Assembly (NCBI RefSeq): GCF_014284175.1
Contig: NZ_JACOGA010000004.1
Coordinates: forward strand, 124,001-188,000
Length of the DNA: 64,000 bases
Reading direction: 5' to 3'
From: Affinundibacterium flavidum
GTDB lineage: Bacteria; Pseudomonadota; Gammaproteobacteria; Burkholderiales; Burkholderiaceae_D
This document shows positions 58,401 to 64,000 of the stretch, piece after piece. The notes beneath the pieces are model-generated. The model had not been told where the DNA came from. It saw only the letters and a program-made list of their open reading frames with translations, and ran no database searches. Positions within the stretch are counted from its first letter, which is position 1. Each line of letters starts with the position of its first letter. A program made the translations under genes and the position numbers.

Positions 58401-58867
58401 ACTTTGGCATCGTTTGCTTTGTCAATGCCGTAGTACAAAGCAACTGTTACTTTGTTTGCTAACAACGACTGAGATTTGAGCGCGTCTGCATCTGAACCGT
58501 TGTAGTTAGCAACCGCTGTCAACATTTCTGTAATGACTGTACCGACCGCAATAGCTTTGGTCGCTGCTGTGCCAGTTGTGGATTCAGTGTTCAGACGTGC
58601 TGTCCAATACGCCAAACCTTGTGCATCTGCAGGGCGACCCAATACGTTTTGATAAAACTTAGCAACGATTTCTTGATTTGTTAATGTGCTTGGATAGTAA
58701 TCGCGCGCTGGGGCAACGTTAAACATGTCTTGTGCAATTGTTTGAAACGATTTGCCTGCTTCCAATTGCTTAGCCCAGTAGCTCAATCCTTCTGCTTCAG
58801 GCGCGCGGCCGAAAAGCGAGACGTACAACTGAGCAACTTGCGTGCGCATTTGTGTAGTAACAGCCAT
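46415..58867 (-). CDS. Giant 4150-residue DUF4214 S-layer-like / adhesin protein
   Basis: A single open frame of 12.4 kb with AGGAGTTACACAC before the ATG. Residues 1–175 hold two DUF4214 units (VAQLYVSLFGRAPEAEGLSYWAKQLE and IVAKFYQNVLGRPADAQGLAYWTARL). The body is Thr/Ala/Asn/Gly/Val-rich beta-solenoid-like sequence, with at least four degenerate modules of about 475–560 residues between about residues 1400 and 3300 (TLNLTAAQFMQL, TLKES, NLKGGVNVGGDI). RTX-like units (GGNDTIDES, MTGGLGADVFEF) appear near 3670 and 3810. The end (DIITDFLSGTDKIDL ... GVLFFDANGDGTVDGVVKLVGI ... DIIA) resembles type I secretion signals. Only one Cys was seen. Codons prefer AAC, AAG, TTC, GGT and GCT, as in highly expressed genes. 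No signal peptide. Probably the main cargo of the nearby exporter. Confidence 0.9.
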   Translation of the reverse strand: MAVTTQMRTQVAQLYVSLFGRAPEAEGLSYWAKQLEAGKSFQTIAQDMFNVAPARDYYPSTLTNQEIVAKFYQNVLGRPADAQGLAYWTARLNTESTTGTAATKAIAVGTVITEMLTAVANYNGSDADALKSQSLLANKVTVALYYGIDKANDAKVQAALVDKMATVSKDVIAMVTPGANGADAPKAYLDQAHTFTLTESYAPGSAGSAGTKVVYWGYNPIAAGNNGTGAPSTGGIPVEDLKAFLLTITGLDLKELGLIDADGKDPFQNVTNLTLSNPLTSGANTSGSGSSSQSSGNTLTISFADGTSLNAEVKLGEAYFKFLSDLLFDKNGNTRLFEKVIGATSGTEATLQPIKLTPAVNNGGTLEEGYTTLGDDVIVAGRLELLHQAYIDGGAGFNVLEIDAKGTYAQPTQLLNIQEIRVTDLPNFYTTPYGSGSGNLENTHTNDAGFPVPSGTQTTNDSWIDLSRATALGNSVTTASGTVVKGKLIVTDQSVDSGNLTIVGVRNGATLRLEGNFGGGSTTIQYGVGQTGTLNMELAVGDVTAPINVLQNASTLNIDSQGVENHFHTFFAGGSVSNMTIKGTGVFGVDQDLFSSFNSGRPAVINASANTGGLDVTLNNHYNVKITGTAADDEITTNYSTASGIVKSVIVAGNGDNTINANNTGSALTNISITSGTGNDVINATEGTNVVISAGDGNNTIVADSTKANANISVTTGAGSDNIQVLTTQASGTAVVIDAGNGMNKVVVSGADVSVTTGTGNDTVTINGTNNTFLNGDNNGNDNNSTDFQGTISSSGVLLKVDLGAGVNTLNLGRLSAGVVALEGSSITGSNITLFVENNSDLREATLSGITKVTLKQELTITDDQFKALGANNFSTWHASFGATEDLRIVVDSNVILTDLLNGKDLSANVRLNFELHNGATLTLTAEQLHKYVAVGGISGADGLNGKVVINQAGANFDPFNSGNNYLVIDGGSISVGNLYGAEDVTIIRDGTYERPTTGPLQDSTTLGSATATADLTVGNFVNEAQVLKLIGAQNIKFTGVVDLGGEVSLGGKDDITNNETDAFSVDFSAVTGKVTGLTLDHFQDVGTIRGNGQAGNRIDVILNGDVGTTGFNKGLNTSGVETFMVTRIDTKSGNANGENGSVDGQFGDAAGSVTINLCDLTKDVKFIGLKGNTGNTLTLNSVPWGAVAPHIVLEGDGYANANQALKVDGSPDTSDVGNIVANFYGSNATAVVDINNAGVELGTTTTGTERKFSVGSITLNNASTATINVAQGDATISAVAGSGLSTLTFVGSEDVAVTSALPSNLATIDASAVVGAFSATLVDPVDHKVSFVGGAGVANLTLNNVSISSTLGADFGSSIVGGTGGVNLKVVGTNDLSAATLTNVKSVGLTNGSTLTLSAAEITAIGQANVTVAKVLAADTATLNVNGLDSATVFNAAGFSSGVTINTVTVAAGTTALNAATSLKGVAVLSIPAGTTLSMTAAQFLQLPNSAAVVAGAGRVNITDVTQADVTNGLLARLGNVSSLAGSITFKESVTLATSDSFSAFKTLNLGDSLTLTVPSVAQLGGVTSTGAITVNGGTNSTIVFTDSVFNTGSLNAVGSDVINASRFNVTTIKMLDTLVAGQNIDQILTGLKSTVTKVVYNAAGATLIDQVVNLDAGVTTATGTIMLNPTATSAELNSVTLNLNGGVNLDGGIDLRTGAKDVVDNAMARLKTLTINSTGTATNVHSGDATNIINGTITGAGTGGVTENNLLNVVVNADQALKITGGIVFSSHNDGLATTTFDSKATASLTINGSKSVSLGNLDTSDADVVALKVNNAGTGVVTANIGSGVQAADALSFTGGNIKLNLTATRDMTADVLTGVTDITVSNTQTLSLTMAQATALGASHLAVSGAGANLNLVGLSNQPFAVANYSAKFTIALTLANDPVVTLNSATSLAGINSLVVPDGTTLNLTAAQFMQLVAHDIHGSGLSTMGTVNITDLTQADIDAIGAFDLSGIVGVKFGTITLKESVALQPGDSLGGFKVVNMGDGMTLSLPTITQADGLTVNGGANSALIFTQTSQASWSTHIDASGFHVSTLKIAADAIGGRNIDSVFTSLPGSVAKQITSDMLNAPTQIDQIVSVDAGSTVPGRLIFNPAADTEELHSLTLNLKGGVNVGGDIVLDAHNKATGLKLKLFDTLTINSTGTAGNTNSFDPANIISGKITAFSAFGGNIDNNLLKVNINADQALNINGIEFSSVNDGAAYTTYDSTAVAVVNVTGTKNVSLGEVNTNDTDVDGLTINNTGSGTVSVTLNSAKVQDADVLTFSGSKIAVKVEGASTFDFTGDNLAGVSTLTLDGNATATLSMAQFNTLTPANIKADANVLTTAHLNIVGLDGTAFNVASVASGIVVDSVTVAAGTTTLNAATNLTGVQTIYVPEGSVLNLTAAQFQQLAGKGTIVGLDTNGNAGDGNKFTLNITDLTQADVNKDDSGTGGSAGFDLSNVQANATVNVTLKDATVTLGKFVSGTGYTIESIIAVGGVGNTANFTLAAGQTLGVTTYDQANGLHVAGGANSTVVYTFGSGAVPGLTQINAKNYSVTTLKALAAFFTANHSNVEYTIDELASAIELRLYQNAADMGIDLYATDRVVVIEAGITTPSQLVFNDWDATDEVRSLKLSLEGDVTLNGSLRIPTRTDKTGTMVQKFFDTLTIVSEGAKVNTIAGSVTTVPLLGGAITSQNNLLKITIDAKQDLVINGDIAFQSAGTDGTHDTASLTLTGTKNVTMTHLSTVDGTNDGISTLNVVNNLTGGGTLTVTGNTPAITSDSHLETINLSGTGNIVFDTKGGASEGITSATLSVLNASNLSGNLSLGDITDVDSEDFTFTSGSGVTKLTFGGLTFGGDTLDAAATHAAKWKFDLSKAAAGSEFHLGANTYGNVGDLVSATESNALVIDLGANATLYIDANTDFTQLDSLSITGVKNIVLKDGVTLTLTAAQASGLHIVAGADLDSNALTNGTVNVVDLSTAAVDLSGIAAEVAGVVTLKESNVVTHAANVTLNAATNLGNFTVQLFDVAGDNTTLGGQTIQFQNVAQAAHKITVVQDIADVDPTTSTNVVWLFTSVAAPVNTNGYAGNIGRVFFPEALVNGQNVENLFTTLPTQILRVDFHSLTDLAAALDSSVGVDRVIELASFTNAPLGINFADADRLEHIQSLDIRMGGQVTVGNIEIDNMVVPASPAVDPASIHFDSLIIRSVLADDTGDLLARWGFNETKHVSPTGLNTIGNISVGTSNGLDLKEVTMLTGLDLALNNKDHTSNVLTGADLSVGTITFDAEAPAAKTINTATLKLDGANDVTLKSLNVTDVDFAAATIDLTDIIATGVDGTTGFAGTLTITGASPAINLNAKAETLTIKGDATSFNTTATITLGSNDLLGKVVNAGVSGTELSNIVVNGYNGTLNLGTISNLDGTDDVAEGGNLTKYDAASGEEAFTFVTGAGVTTATLAAVAGQGTPTLTTGSHWVFDYTTAAPGSFLAFGAGLVLQTGSFLTLTNVPLVIESSIDLTLINLTMNSAAGIEVKTGQTLTLTPAQADALATAGVNIFGAGTVKLVGNASNLALGANLQTAIVDISGATLVVAPAVGFDTDATLSLTLGDANIGSIGGKAVLSGPTVIGSVNDDAITLTGTKDATVAGNGGNDTIDESSFGGIVTHNITSGIDTIVGLIGEVAPGTQQDVLVVSAGATVNALLTNDISAGVRGFVATAASANNGGTVNLTVDVGAAASKVDMSLATGSKGYSLTGSTDNATGTDTLIGSAFADLIAGGNTNQSNALAVDTMTGGLGADVFEFIVGTSTPLSMTTVTTTPGHDRELITVQEAATASGNLIVNYSVNGAAAVALNIALVNGDTVNQVSGKIAAAFSALTGFTATSINQFVSVEAANGSSITITGFNGAGADADTASDMIMYADGSDVAQVQTLTIGAAAGDMLVAGEKYTFTFTPAGAASSTAITLTALGGETAGDIAVRFQTEVNLQTAISATVAGNVLTITDTNPDNGGFTASAVTKGGFSGSGASVTGAADPATADIITDFLSGTDKIDLNLVAGSATNYAEAAGVADYATALAAANAAFGASPSVVQYFLTSVNGASGYGVLFFDANGDGTVDGVVKLVGITSANFTHTDIIA

Positions 58868-58954
58868 GTGTGTAACTCCTAAAAGGAAATTAATAAAAAA
58901 AAACTGCTAAAAAAACAGCTTAAAAACAGCAAGTTCGCCTGTCGGGTTACTTGT

Positions 58955-59004
58955 CTTCTAGATGATAAAGAAACAGAATGAAAACAAATGTGACGCCTAT
59001 CACA
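58955..59004 (-). promoter_or_regulatory. Putative class II CRP-dependent promoter of the giant gene
   Basis: A perfect TGTGA-N6-TCACA palindrome (58989–59004, within 9-bp arms CAAATGTGA/TCACATTTG) is centred at 58996.5. On the minus strand TATCAT lies at 58967–58962. A start at 58955 places the hexamer at -12 to -7 and the palindrome at -41.5, the same geometry as in front of the secretion operon. The leader would be 88 nt with T-rich tracts and a good ribosome binding site. The remaining spacer to 59200 has no gene. Confidence 0.6.
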
Positions 59005-59200
59005 TTTGTAATCTTTTATCAGTAAAAACAACAGATTTACTTACTCTTACCGCCTAACAAACTTTTTCGTTTGAAACTTGTATGCGCAGTAACCGACAAT
59101 TCTACTGCAGAACTTGCATTGAATGTAAACACTTGTTTGTATTAACATTGTAAAAAAATACTTTTATCTAATATTTTTACCAATTATCAAGCTGCCCTCA

Positions 59201-60574
59201 TCAGAACCCAATTTTCAATCCCAAATTAACAAGTTGACCAGATTGATTAAACAATGGCAGATTCGATTGAATAAGGTTTTTTTCTATTTTAAATAGAACA
59301 TTGACAGTGGGATAAACAAGTACAGAGCACTGCCACCCATAACTTTTTCTGGTCAGATTTCTACGTGCATTATTTTCAAGTAAACTGCTATAGCCTTTTG
59401 CATCCAAGGTAGAAGAAAAGTTAGCACTCAATTGGGAATTGATCTTGTTGCTTATTGGCACACTTATTTGCAGCATCAACTCTTTGCGCCGAGAGTCGCC
59501 CCCCGCCCTGACGCCTGTTGCATTGTCGATACCATAGCGGGTCATCATGGATATTTGCATCTCTCGGCTTAATAACTCAGTCTGACAGACACCCGCCAAT
59601 TGCACCCAAACAATATTAGCATTCAACGGCTGTAATGCAAGGTATCTCCGCATTTCAAATTCATTACCCACGCCATACCGACAAGTTTTCCATTGGCGAT
59701 CCCAGCTTGCATTCAAGCGCACATTGTTGAGCAAGCTTTGACCAGATAGCTGGCTGTGATCTAAATAGAGGTTGGTGGCGAGTATGCCTTTGGTCGTCCA
59801 AAGTTGCCCGCCAGCATTCACAGACAACTCTGCACTTGAGAAAGCTTTTTCTCGCTGATATATGCGGTTCTTTGCAGCAACTCCTAACTCGATCATGCTG
59901 TTATCAGTAAGCTGTCGATAACTCCCGGCAACACCGGTTTGAATAAATTCGTCTGCGCGCGCTTTTAGACTTAAATCTAAAGGGAGGTTAACTGTTTCGC
60001 CACCGAAAGTAATTGGTATAGCTGTAGATTGAAGGCCGCTGTTTGCATTCGAATCGTGTCCCAACTGAAATTCGACAAGTGCTTGCCATGGCTTGGGAGA
60101 AACCGACTTGAGTTCAATTCTCCTTTTGTAGGCGTCGATTAATTTCCTTATCGCCACCGGCGGTTGAAATTTTGATTCTATATATTCAAAGTAGCTCTGC
60201 GCACTGAGAGTGTTTCCGGATTCAAACGTTGCAATAGCAAGATCCATCCAAGCGCCAGCGTTATCATGATCAATTAAAACCGCACGCTCAAACATATTTG
60301 CCGCAGCAACATAATCTTTTTTCTTAAGCTGCAAGACACCAACCAAATTAAAGTACTCAGCATCATCTTGATACGACATCGCTTGCGCATCCAGAATCTG
60401 GACGGCCTCAGCCAGCTTTTCTTGCATAAAACATTCATAAGCAGATGGGAAGGATCGCAATTTTTGCATCAAGGCATCGTTTGTCTGGCTTGAATTTTGC
60501 GCATAGACAGGTATACACAAAAACAAACTCGCGCACGCTATATAGAAGGGAAAAAGAAATACTAAGAAGCGCAT
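59201..60574 (-). CDS. TPR plus outer-membrane beta-barrel protein (Slam-like)
   Basis: 457 residues. Signal peptide (cleavage near PVYA-QN). Residues about 45–160 form two to three TPR-like units (AEYFNLVGVLQLKKKDYVAAANMFERAVLIDHDNAGAWMDLAIATFESGN). From about 175 to the end come alternating strands (VEFQLGHDSNANS, LSVNAGGQLWTTKGILATNLYLDHSQ, LMLQISVPIS) ending in Phe (LGLKIGF), the usual last residue of outer-membrane barrels. This TPR-barrel order is that of the Slam/DUF560 surface-lipoprotein translocators, though I cannot confirm the family. Follows the cyclase by 31 bp on the same strand. Probably anchors or exports a surface component. Confidence 0.7.
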   Translation of the reverse strand: MRFLVFLFPFYIACASLFLCIPVYAQNSSQTNDALMQKLRSFPSAYECFMQEKLAEAVQILDAQAMSYQDDAEYFNLVGVLQLKKKDYVAAANMFERAVLIDHDNAGAWMDLAIATFESGNTLSAQSYFEYIESKFQPPVAIRKLIDAYKRRIELKSVSPKPWQALVEFQLGHDSNANSGLQSTAIPITFGGETVNLPLDLSLKARADEFIQTGVAGSYRQLTDNSMIELGVAAKNRIYQREKAFSSAELSVNAGGQLWTTKGILATNLYLDHSQLSGQSLLNNVRLNASWDRQWKTCRYGVGNEFEMRRYLALQPLNANIVWVQLAGVCQTELLSREMQISMMTRYGIDNATGVRAGGDSRRKELMLQISVPISNKINSQLSANFSSTLDAKGYSSLLENNARRNLTRKSYGWQCSVLVYPTVNVLFKIEKNLIQSNLPLFNQSGQLVNLGLKIGF

Positions 60575-60605
60575 ATTTTTTCAGTAGGGTTTTGTGGCTG
60601 GGCAA

Positions 60606-62588
60606 TCAAAGCGGAGCGAACACTTGTATTGATTGCGACCGGCCACGAATTTGTGTTTGCCCCAGATGGCGGAGCTTGTCTTGATCTAATTGCTGAGCAC
60701 ATCCTTGTCCTAATAAAATATGCTCTTGAAATTGCGCAGCTAAGGCTTCTAGCCGACTCGCGACAACGACGACATCGCCAAACGCGGTATAAGTTCGTCT
60801 TTGCTCAGAGCCAAAATGACCAACTATCGCCATCCCGGATTCTATTCCTATACTAATACTGACTGGAGGCAAGCCAAGTTGTGTACAAAAATCGGTCAAA
60901 TTTTGTATGCGTTGATGCATTTCTATTGCGGCCATCAGCGCATCCGCCGCTTGCTTGTCAGAGCCGCTAGTCGCAGCCGCTACCTTGCTGTCGATCTGAT
61001 GTTCATTACCACTCCAAAATGCCATGACCGCATCGCCAATGAATTTGTCTATGGTGCCACCATGATGTATCACCGCGCTCGCCATCTCACCAAATACTTT
61101 GTCCATAAGTACCGCAATCACCTCAGGACTTTGCGTCTCAACTAATCCTGTAAATCCTCTCACGTCCGCGAACAAGACTGTGATTTCTCGCCTCGCAGCA
61201 TCGATACTGGTATCCATAATGCGCTGAGCGCGTGCCACATCGGTCTGCTGATTCGTCACTTGCTTAGGCAAATAAGTACTCATCAGTTTTTGCAAACCAA
61301 AGTATTCGGTATTTGACCTATACAATGCGAACAACACATAAATCAAAATCGCGAGTGGTGGAAAAATAAGAAAACCAAACAGCGGCAATAGTAAGTGCGC
61401 AAACAAGTAAATACCGAGAGAAAAAACAAAACCACATGCGAACGCGATGGCCAGCCAAACCGGATAAATCAAGGGAGCGTAAACAGATTTTTTCCACCGT
61501 CTGTTCGCATAATTTAACAACAGTAGTAGCGGAAAAAGTACACTCAAAACTAGCAGCTCTGCATACCTTGGTCGATAAGAAAAACTGTCATCTAACATTG
61601 CCGATAAAATCTCGGCATGCGGCTCCAAACCAGCGGCGTTAGGATTAATCGGCGTGGCGATGACGTCCGCCATACCCATCGCGGTAGACCCAATGAGCGC
61701 AATGGTGGACTGCACGTTTTGTACATCAATTCGACGACGCAAAATATCGGTCGCTGAAAAAGCCGTCCAATCACTGGGCAGGTGACGATAAGGTATCGCC
61801 AACAAACCATCGCGATCTAAAGGAATATGCGCGACTACAGAGCCTATACCATCAGACACTAACAATTCCCAAGGAGAGGCAAAAAAACCCGTGCCCGCTT
61901 GTAAGCGCAATTGCGGCTGCTCAAGCAAGCCGCTCATTATCGATGCTTCAAACAAAGGGATGCACTTTAGGTCTCGGCCCGGAGCACAGATTGTGCCGGG
62001 GATTTTTCGAATCGCCCCATCATCGTCAATCACGGGGGTAATATGACCTATTCTTAGGGGCATAATGCCAGGGTGATTACTCGTCGTCGCTTGACCAATA
62101 ATTCTCGGCGCATTTTTAGCAAACTCCGCACCCATGACCGATGGCAATTGATAGCTGAGTTGTGGCAAATGCCGGCTTTGTAAGTCGTAAATAACGGAGC
62201 CTGTGACTTCACTTCTCTTAATTTGTTTCGCCAATACCGCATCATTCTCGCGCGCCTCTGGGAATACAATATCTAAGGCAACGCCCGAGGCGTGATAGTG
62301 CTCCACCAAACTTTCTAGCAATGCCGCAATTTTCTCGCGCGGCCACGGCCAGGCACCTTCGATTGCCACGCTTTTTTCGTCAATATCAATTAAAACCAAA
62401 CGACGCTCTTTGCTATCCAAAGAATGGCGACGAGCCTGATAATTAGTCCACTGGATGGCGACACGCGAGCGCCAATCGCTTAAAAATCTATCAATAGGGC
62501 TGGTTAATTCAGGAGAGAAATGGCCGGCGAATACGACGACCAATAAGACACACAGCGAAGTCAAAAACCGAGTCTGTGGAAAACGCAT
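60606..62588 (-). CDS. CHASE2-sensor class III nucleotide cyclase
   Basis: 660 residues. An N-terminal membrane helix, a periplasmic CHASE2 domain (about 40–330; LVLIDIDEKSVAIEGAWPWPREKIAALLESL), three membrane helices (about 340–420), and a class III cyclase domain (about 465–650). Metal-binding Asp475 (FADVRGF) and Asp519 (FIGDAVM) are present. Base-selecting Lys515 and Thr601 form the K/T pair of class IIIb adenylate cyclases. At the transition-state position the usual Asn of GDxVNxAxR is Val608, while Arg612 is kept. Activity may therefore be reduced or unusual. It lies between the FecR-domain gene and the TPR-barrel gene. Confidence 0.92.
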   Translation of the reverse strand: MRFPQTRFLTSLCVLLVVVFAGHFSPELTSPIDRFLSDWRSRVAIQWTNYQARRHSLDSKERRLVLIDIDEKSVAIEGAWPWPREKIAALLESLVEHYHASGVALDIVFPEARENDAVLAKQIKRSEVTGSVIYDLQSRHLPQLSYQLPSVMGAEFAKNAPRIIGQATTSNHPGIMPLRIGHITPVIDDDGAIRKIPGTICAPGRDLKCIPLFEASIMSGLLEQPQLRLQAGTGFFASPWELLVSDGIGSVVAHIPLDRDGLLAIPYRHLPSDWTAFSATDILRRRIDVQNVQSTIALIGSTAMGMADVIATPINPNAAGLEPHAEILSAMLDDSFSYRPRYAELLVLSVLFPLLLLLNYANRRWKKSVYAPLIYPVWLAIAFACGFVFSLGIYLFAHLLLPLFGFLIFPPLAILIYVLFALYRSNTEYFGLQKLMSTYLPKQVTNQQTDVARAQRIMDTSIDAARREITVLFADVRGFTGLVETQSPEVIAVLMDKVFGEMASAVIHHGGTIDKFIGDAVMAFWSGNEHQIDSKVAAATSGSDKQAADALMAAIEMHQRIQNLTDFCTQLGLPPVSISIGIESGMAIVGHFGSEQRRTYTAFGDVVVVASRLEALAAQFQEHILLGQGCAQQLDQDKLRHLGQTQIRGRSQSIQVFAPL

Positions 62589-62605
62589 AAATTGTTTAAA
62601 ATAAA

Positions 62606-62631
62606 AAAATCAGGAGCGAACTCCTGATTTT
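62606..62631 (-). terminator. Terminator or attenuator between the FecR-domain gene and the cyclase
   Basis: Stem AAAATCAGGAG/CTCCTGATTTT (62606–62616, 62621–62631) with an AT-rich tail; on the minus strand it follows the FecR gene and ends 18 bp before the cyclase start. Confidence 0.82.
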
Positions 62632-62674
62632 TGAAAGATGCACTGCGCGTACAGATAGCTTAACAATCACTTGA

Positions 62675-64000
62675 TCATTGCACCCAGCGGGTCGCACCTG
62701 TAATCAAACCGCCTGAGGTGGTTCTCTGAAATATGAATCCAGCTTGATCGGCGCTCTTCGATAAGGATCCGGCCAGTATAGTGTCGGCAGAGGTCGTTTC
62801 CGTCATAAATAATCCCTGCGTCGTGATCTCACCGCTAGCACGAATTTCAGTTGGTGCCAAACCTCTCACATTGACCATCAATGAGGTATCAAATTTCTTA
62901 CGTCCAAAATCGACGGTCAATTTCGGGTCTGTAATATTAGCGACTGTCAATGATCTGTCTGGATTCAATAAATAAGATTCCGATTCTGCTAAGGAAAATT
63001 TAACCACGCCAGAATTAGGGACAAACGCCTCTCCTTTTTCGCGCAGCATACCAAATACCACGTTGCTGATTGTCACTTCACGATCTGAAGTATTCACAGA
63101 ATTAAAAGAGCGCCCTTCATTCTCGGCGATTGCCCAACGTCCCCACCAAATTCTGGCAGGCGCAGGCGGCAGAGCTACTGGAGGCGGGCCTTGAGGTGGT
63201 CTATCTGTACCAGTTTCAGGTGGTTTCGCATCTTTTACCAATGCATCCACATGTCCCTTAACCGTCGCCACGGCAACAGATTGCGCGTTATCTTGTCCAT
63301 TTTCAGAACTCGAAGTGCTTGAAGTCTTATTGGCTTTATCTACCGCTGGTTCTTCAGGTCGTGGAGGTGACAATGAGTTTGGAGAATTTAATGACTTCGC
63401 TGCTGGCACTAAAACTGGCGCTTCCTTGCGATTGCGCAATTCGAGGTAAGCATCTCGCATTGCTGACGTCAAGACGCGTGCGGCATTTGAGTTGCATGGT
63501 CCAAGCTCGGCAAACAAGCATTCCTTGTTTAAGGGAGTCATCACAATCGCCCCGCTTTGCACTAGGACACGTGTAACATCGACGCCTGCCTGCACGACAA
63601 AATCTGTTCCGCGAATGCCGATTGCGGCTAAAGGTGTATTTAAGCGAAATGATTGTTTTGCGGACTGTCCAGCCTTGCCCGTGATGCTGCGTACTGTGCC
63701 AGATTCCAGCGTGAACTTAATACGACTGTCTTTCGGGTTTTCCGCATCATACTTGTACTCTTCGATGCGAAACCGAGACATAGGGCGAATACTAACGAAA
63801 GCGCCATCAATCATTTTCAAATGCACATGACCGTTCGCGCCAGTCAAGATGGTTTGTCCAGACACTATCTGATCGCCGCGACGTATTGCTTGATCCGATG
63901 ACGCCGTCGTCGATGCATTTGCTTCACCAATCACGAATGAAACTGTGCCTGCACCAGTTTGTGCGATTGCCATGCCTGGTGTCAAACAAACCAAGCTGGC
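62675..64000 (-). CDS. FecR-domain protein, N-terminus beyond the window
   Basis: About 440 residues are visible. The first visible ones (LVCLTPGMAIAQTGAG) look like the end of a signal peptide, so the true start lies past the right edge. The FecR domain is at about 15–155: VSFVIGEANA, IRRGDQIVSGQTILTGANGHVHLKMIDGAFVSIRP, SRFRIEEYKY, FRLNTPLAAIGIRGTDFVV. A Pro/Ser-rich linker (170–270) leads to a C-terminal domain of unknown type ending in RWVQ. FecR domains of this periplasmic kind are often encoded beside CHASE2 cyclases, as here. A direct sensor-partner relation is inferred. Confidence 0.88.
   Translation of the reverse strand, partial: ASLVCLTPGMAIAQTGAGTVSFVIGEANASTTASSDQAIRRGDQIVSGQTILTGANGHVHLKMIDGAFVSIRPMSRFRIEEYKYDAENPKDSRIKFTLESGTVRSITGKAGQSAKQSFRLNTPLAAIGIRGTDFVVQAGVDVTRVLVQSGAIVMTPLNKECLFAELGPCNSNAARVLTSAMRDAYLELRNRKEAPVLVPAAKSLNSPNSLSPPRPEEPAVDKANKTSSTSSSENGQDNAQSVAVATVKGHVDALVKDAKPPETGTDRPPQGPPPVALPPAPARIWWGRWAIAENEGRSFNSVNTSDREVTISNVVFGMLREKGEAFVPNSGVVKFSLAESESYLLNPDRSLTVANITDPKLTVDFGRKKFDTSLMVNVRGLAPTEIRASGEITTQGLFMTETTSADTILAGSLSKSADQAGFIFQRTTSGGLITGATRWVQ

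Overview
The window looks like a chromosomal segment of a betaproteobacterium of the order Burkholderiales, most likely Oxalobacteraceae (Undibacterium-like). This is an inference from gene order: argB–nucleotidase–slmA, rsmI/yraN–diaA–dolP, and mreBCD–mrdA–rodA–rlpA divergent from gatCAB are arrangements typical of that group. I saw no rRNA, tRNA, CRISPR array or intact insertion sequence.

Positions 1–26,500 are mostly core genome. They hold the start of a GGDEF protein (cut by the left edge), ettA, an orphan FliL-like gene, a YigZ/IMPACT gene, the slmA–nucleotidase–argB block interrupted by an unknown 130-residue gene, an ECF sigma/zinc anti-sigma pair, folE, a stand-alone BLUF photoreceptor, an M48 peptidase with LemA, the dolP–diaA–yraN/rsmI block, the rod-shape and elongasome operon (mreB, mreC, mreD, mrdA, rodA, rlpA), and divergently gatCAB. 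Small mobile or repetitive pieces lie between genes: a 172-bp MITE-like element, a long imperfect hairpin, REP-like hairpins, and short tandem repeats placed directly after stop codons.

Positions 26,500–64,000 form one large cell-surface export region. A three-gene type I secretion operon (ABC transporter, HlyD-type adaptor, TolC-type channel) is followed by a regulatory-domain methyltransferase, three very small RTX proteins, a decayed TPR gene, a 2571-residue DUF4347/Ig-repeat protein, a SapC-family protein, and a 4150-residue protein. The last starts with DUF4214, is built of long degenerate repeats and ends with a type I secretion-like C-terminus, so it is probably an S-layer-like coat or giant adhesin. 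Behind it lie a TPR plus outer-membrane-barrel protein, a CHASE2 class III nucleotide cyclase and a FecR-domain protein (cut by the right edge).

The most interesting signal is regulatory. Two perfect TGTGA-N6-TCACA palindromes sit upstream of the secretion operon and of the giant gene. Each has a -10-like hexamer at exactly the spacing of a class II CRP-dependent promoter (site centred at -41.5). With a cAMP-type cyclase a few kb away, this suggests that exporter and main cargo are co-regulated by a cAMP/CRP-type regulator. The neighbouring cyclase lacks the conserved transition-state Asn (Val608), so whether it is the cAMP source is open. All function statements come from reading motifs; no database search was run.
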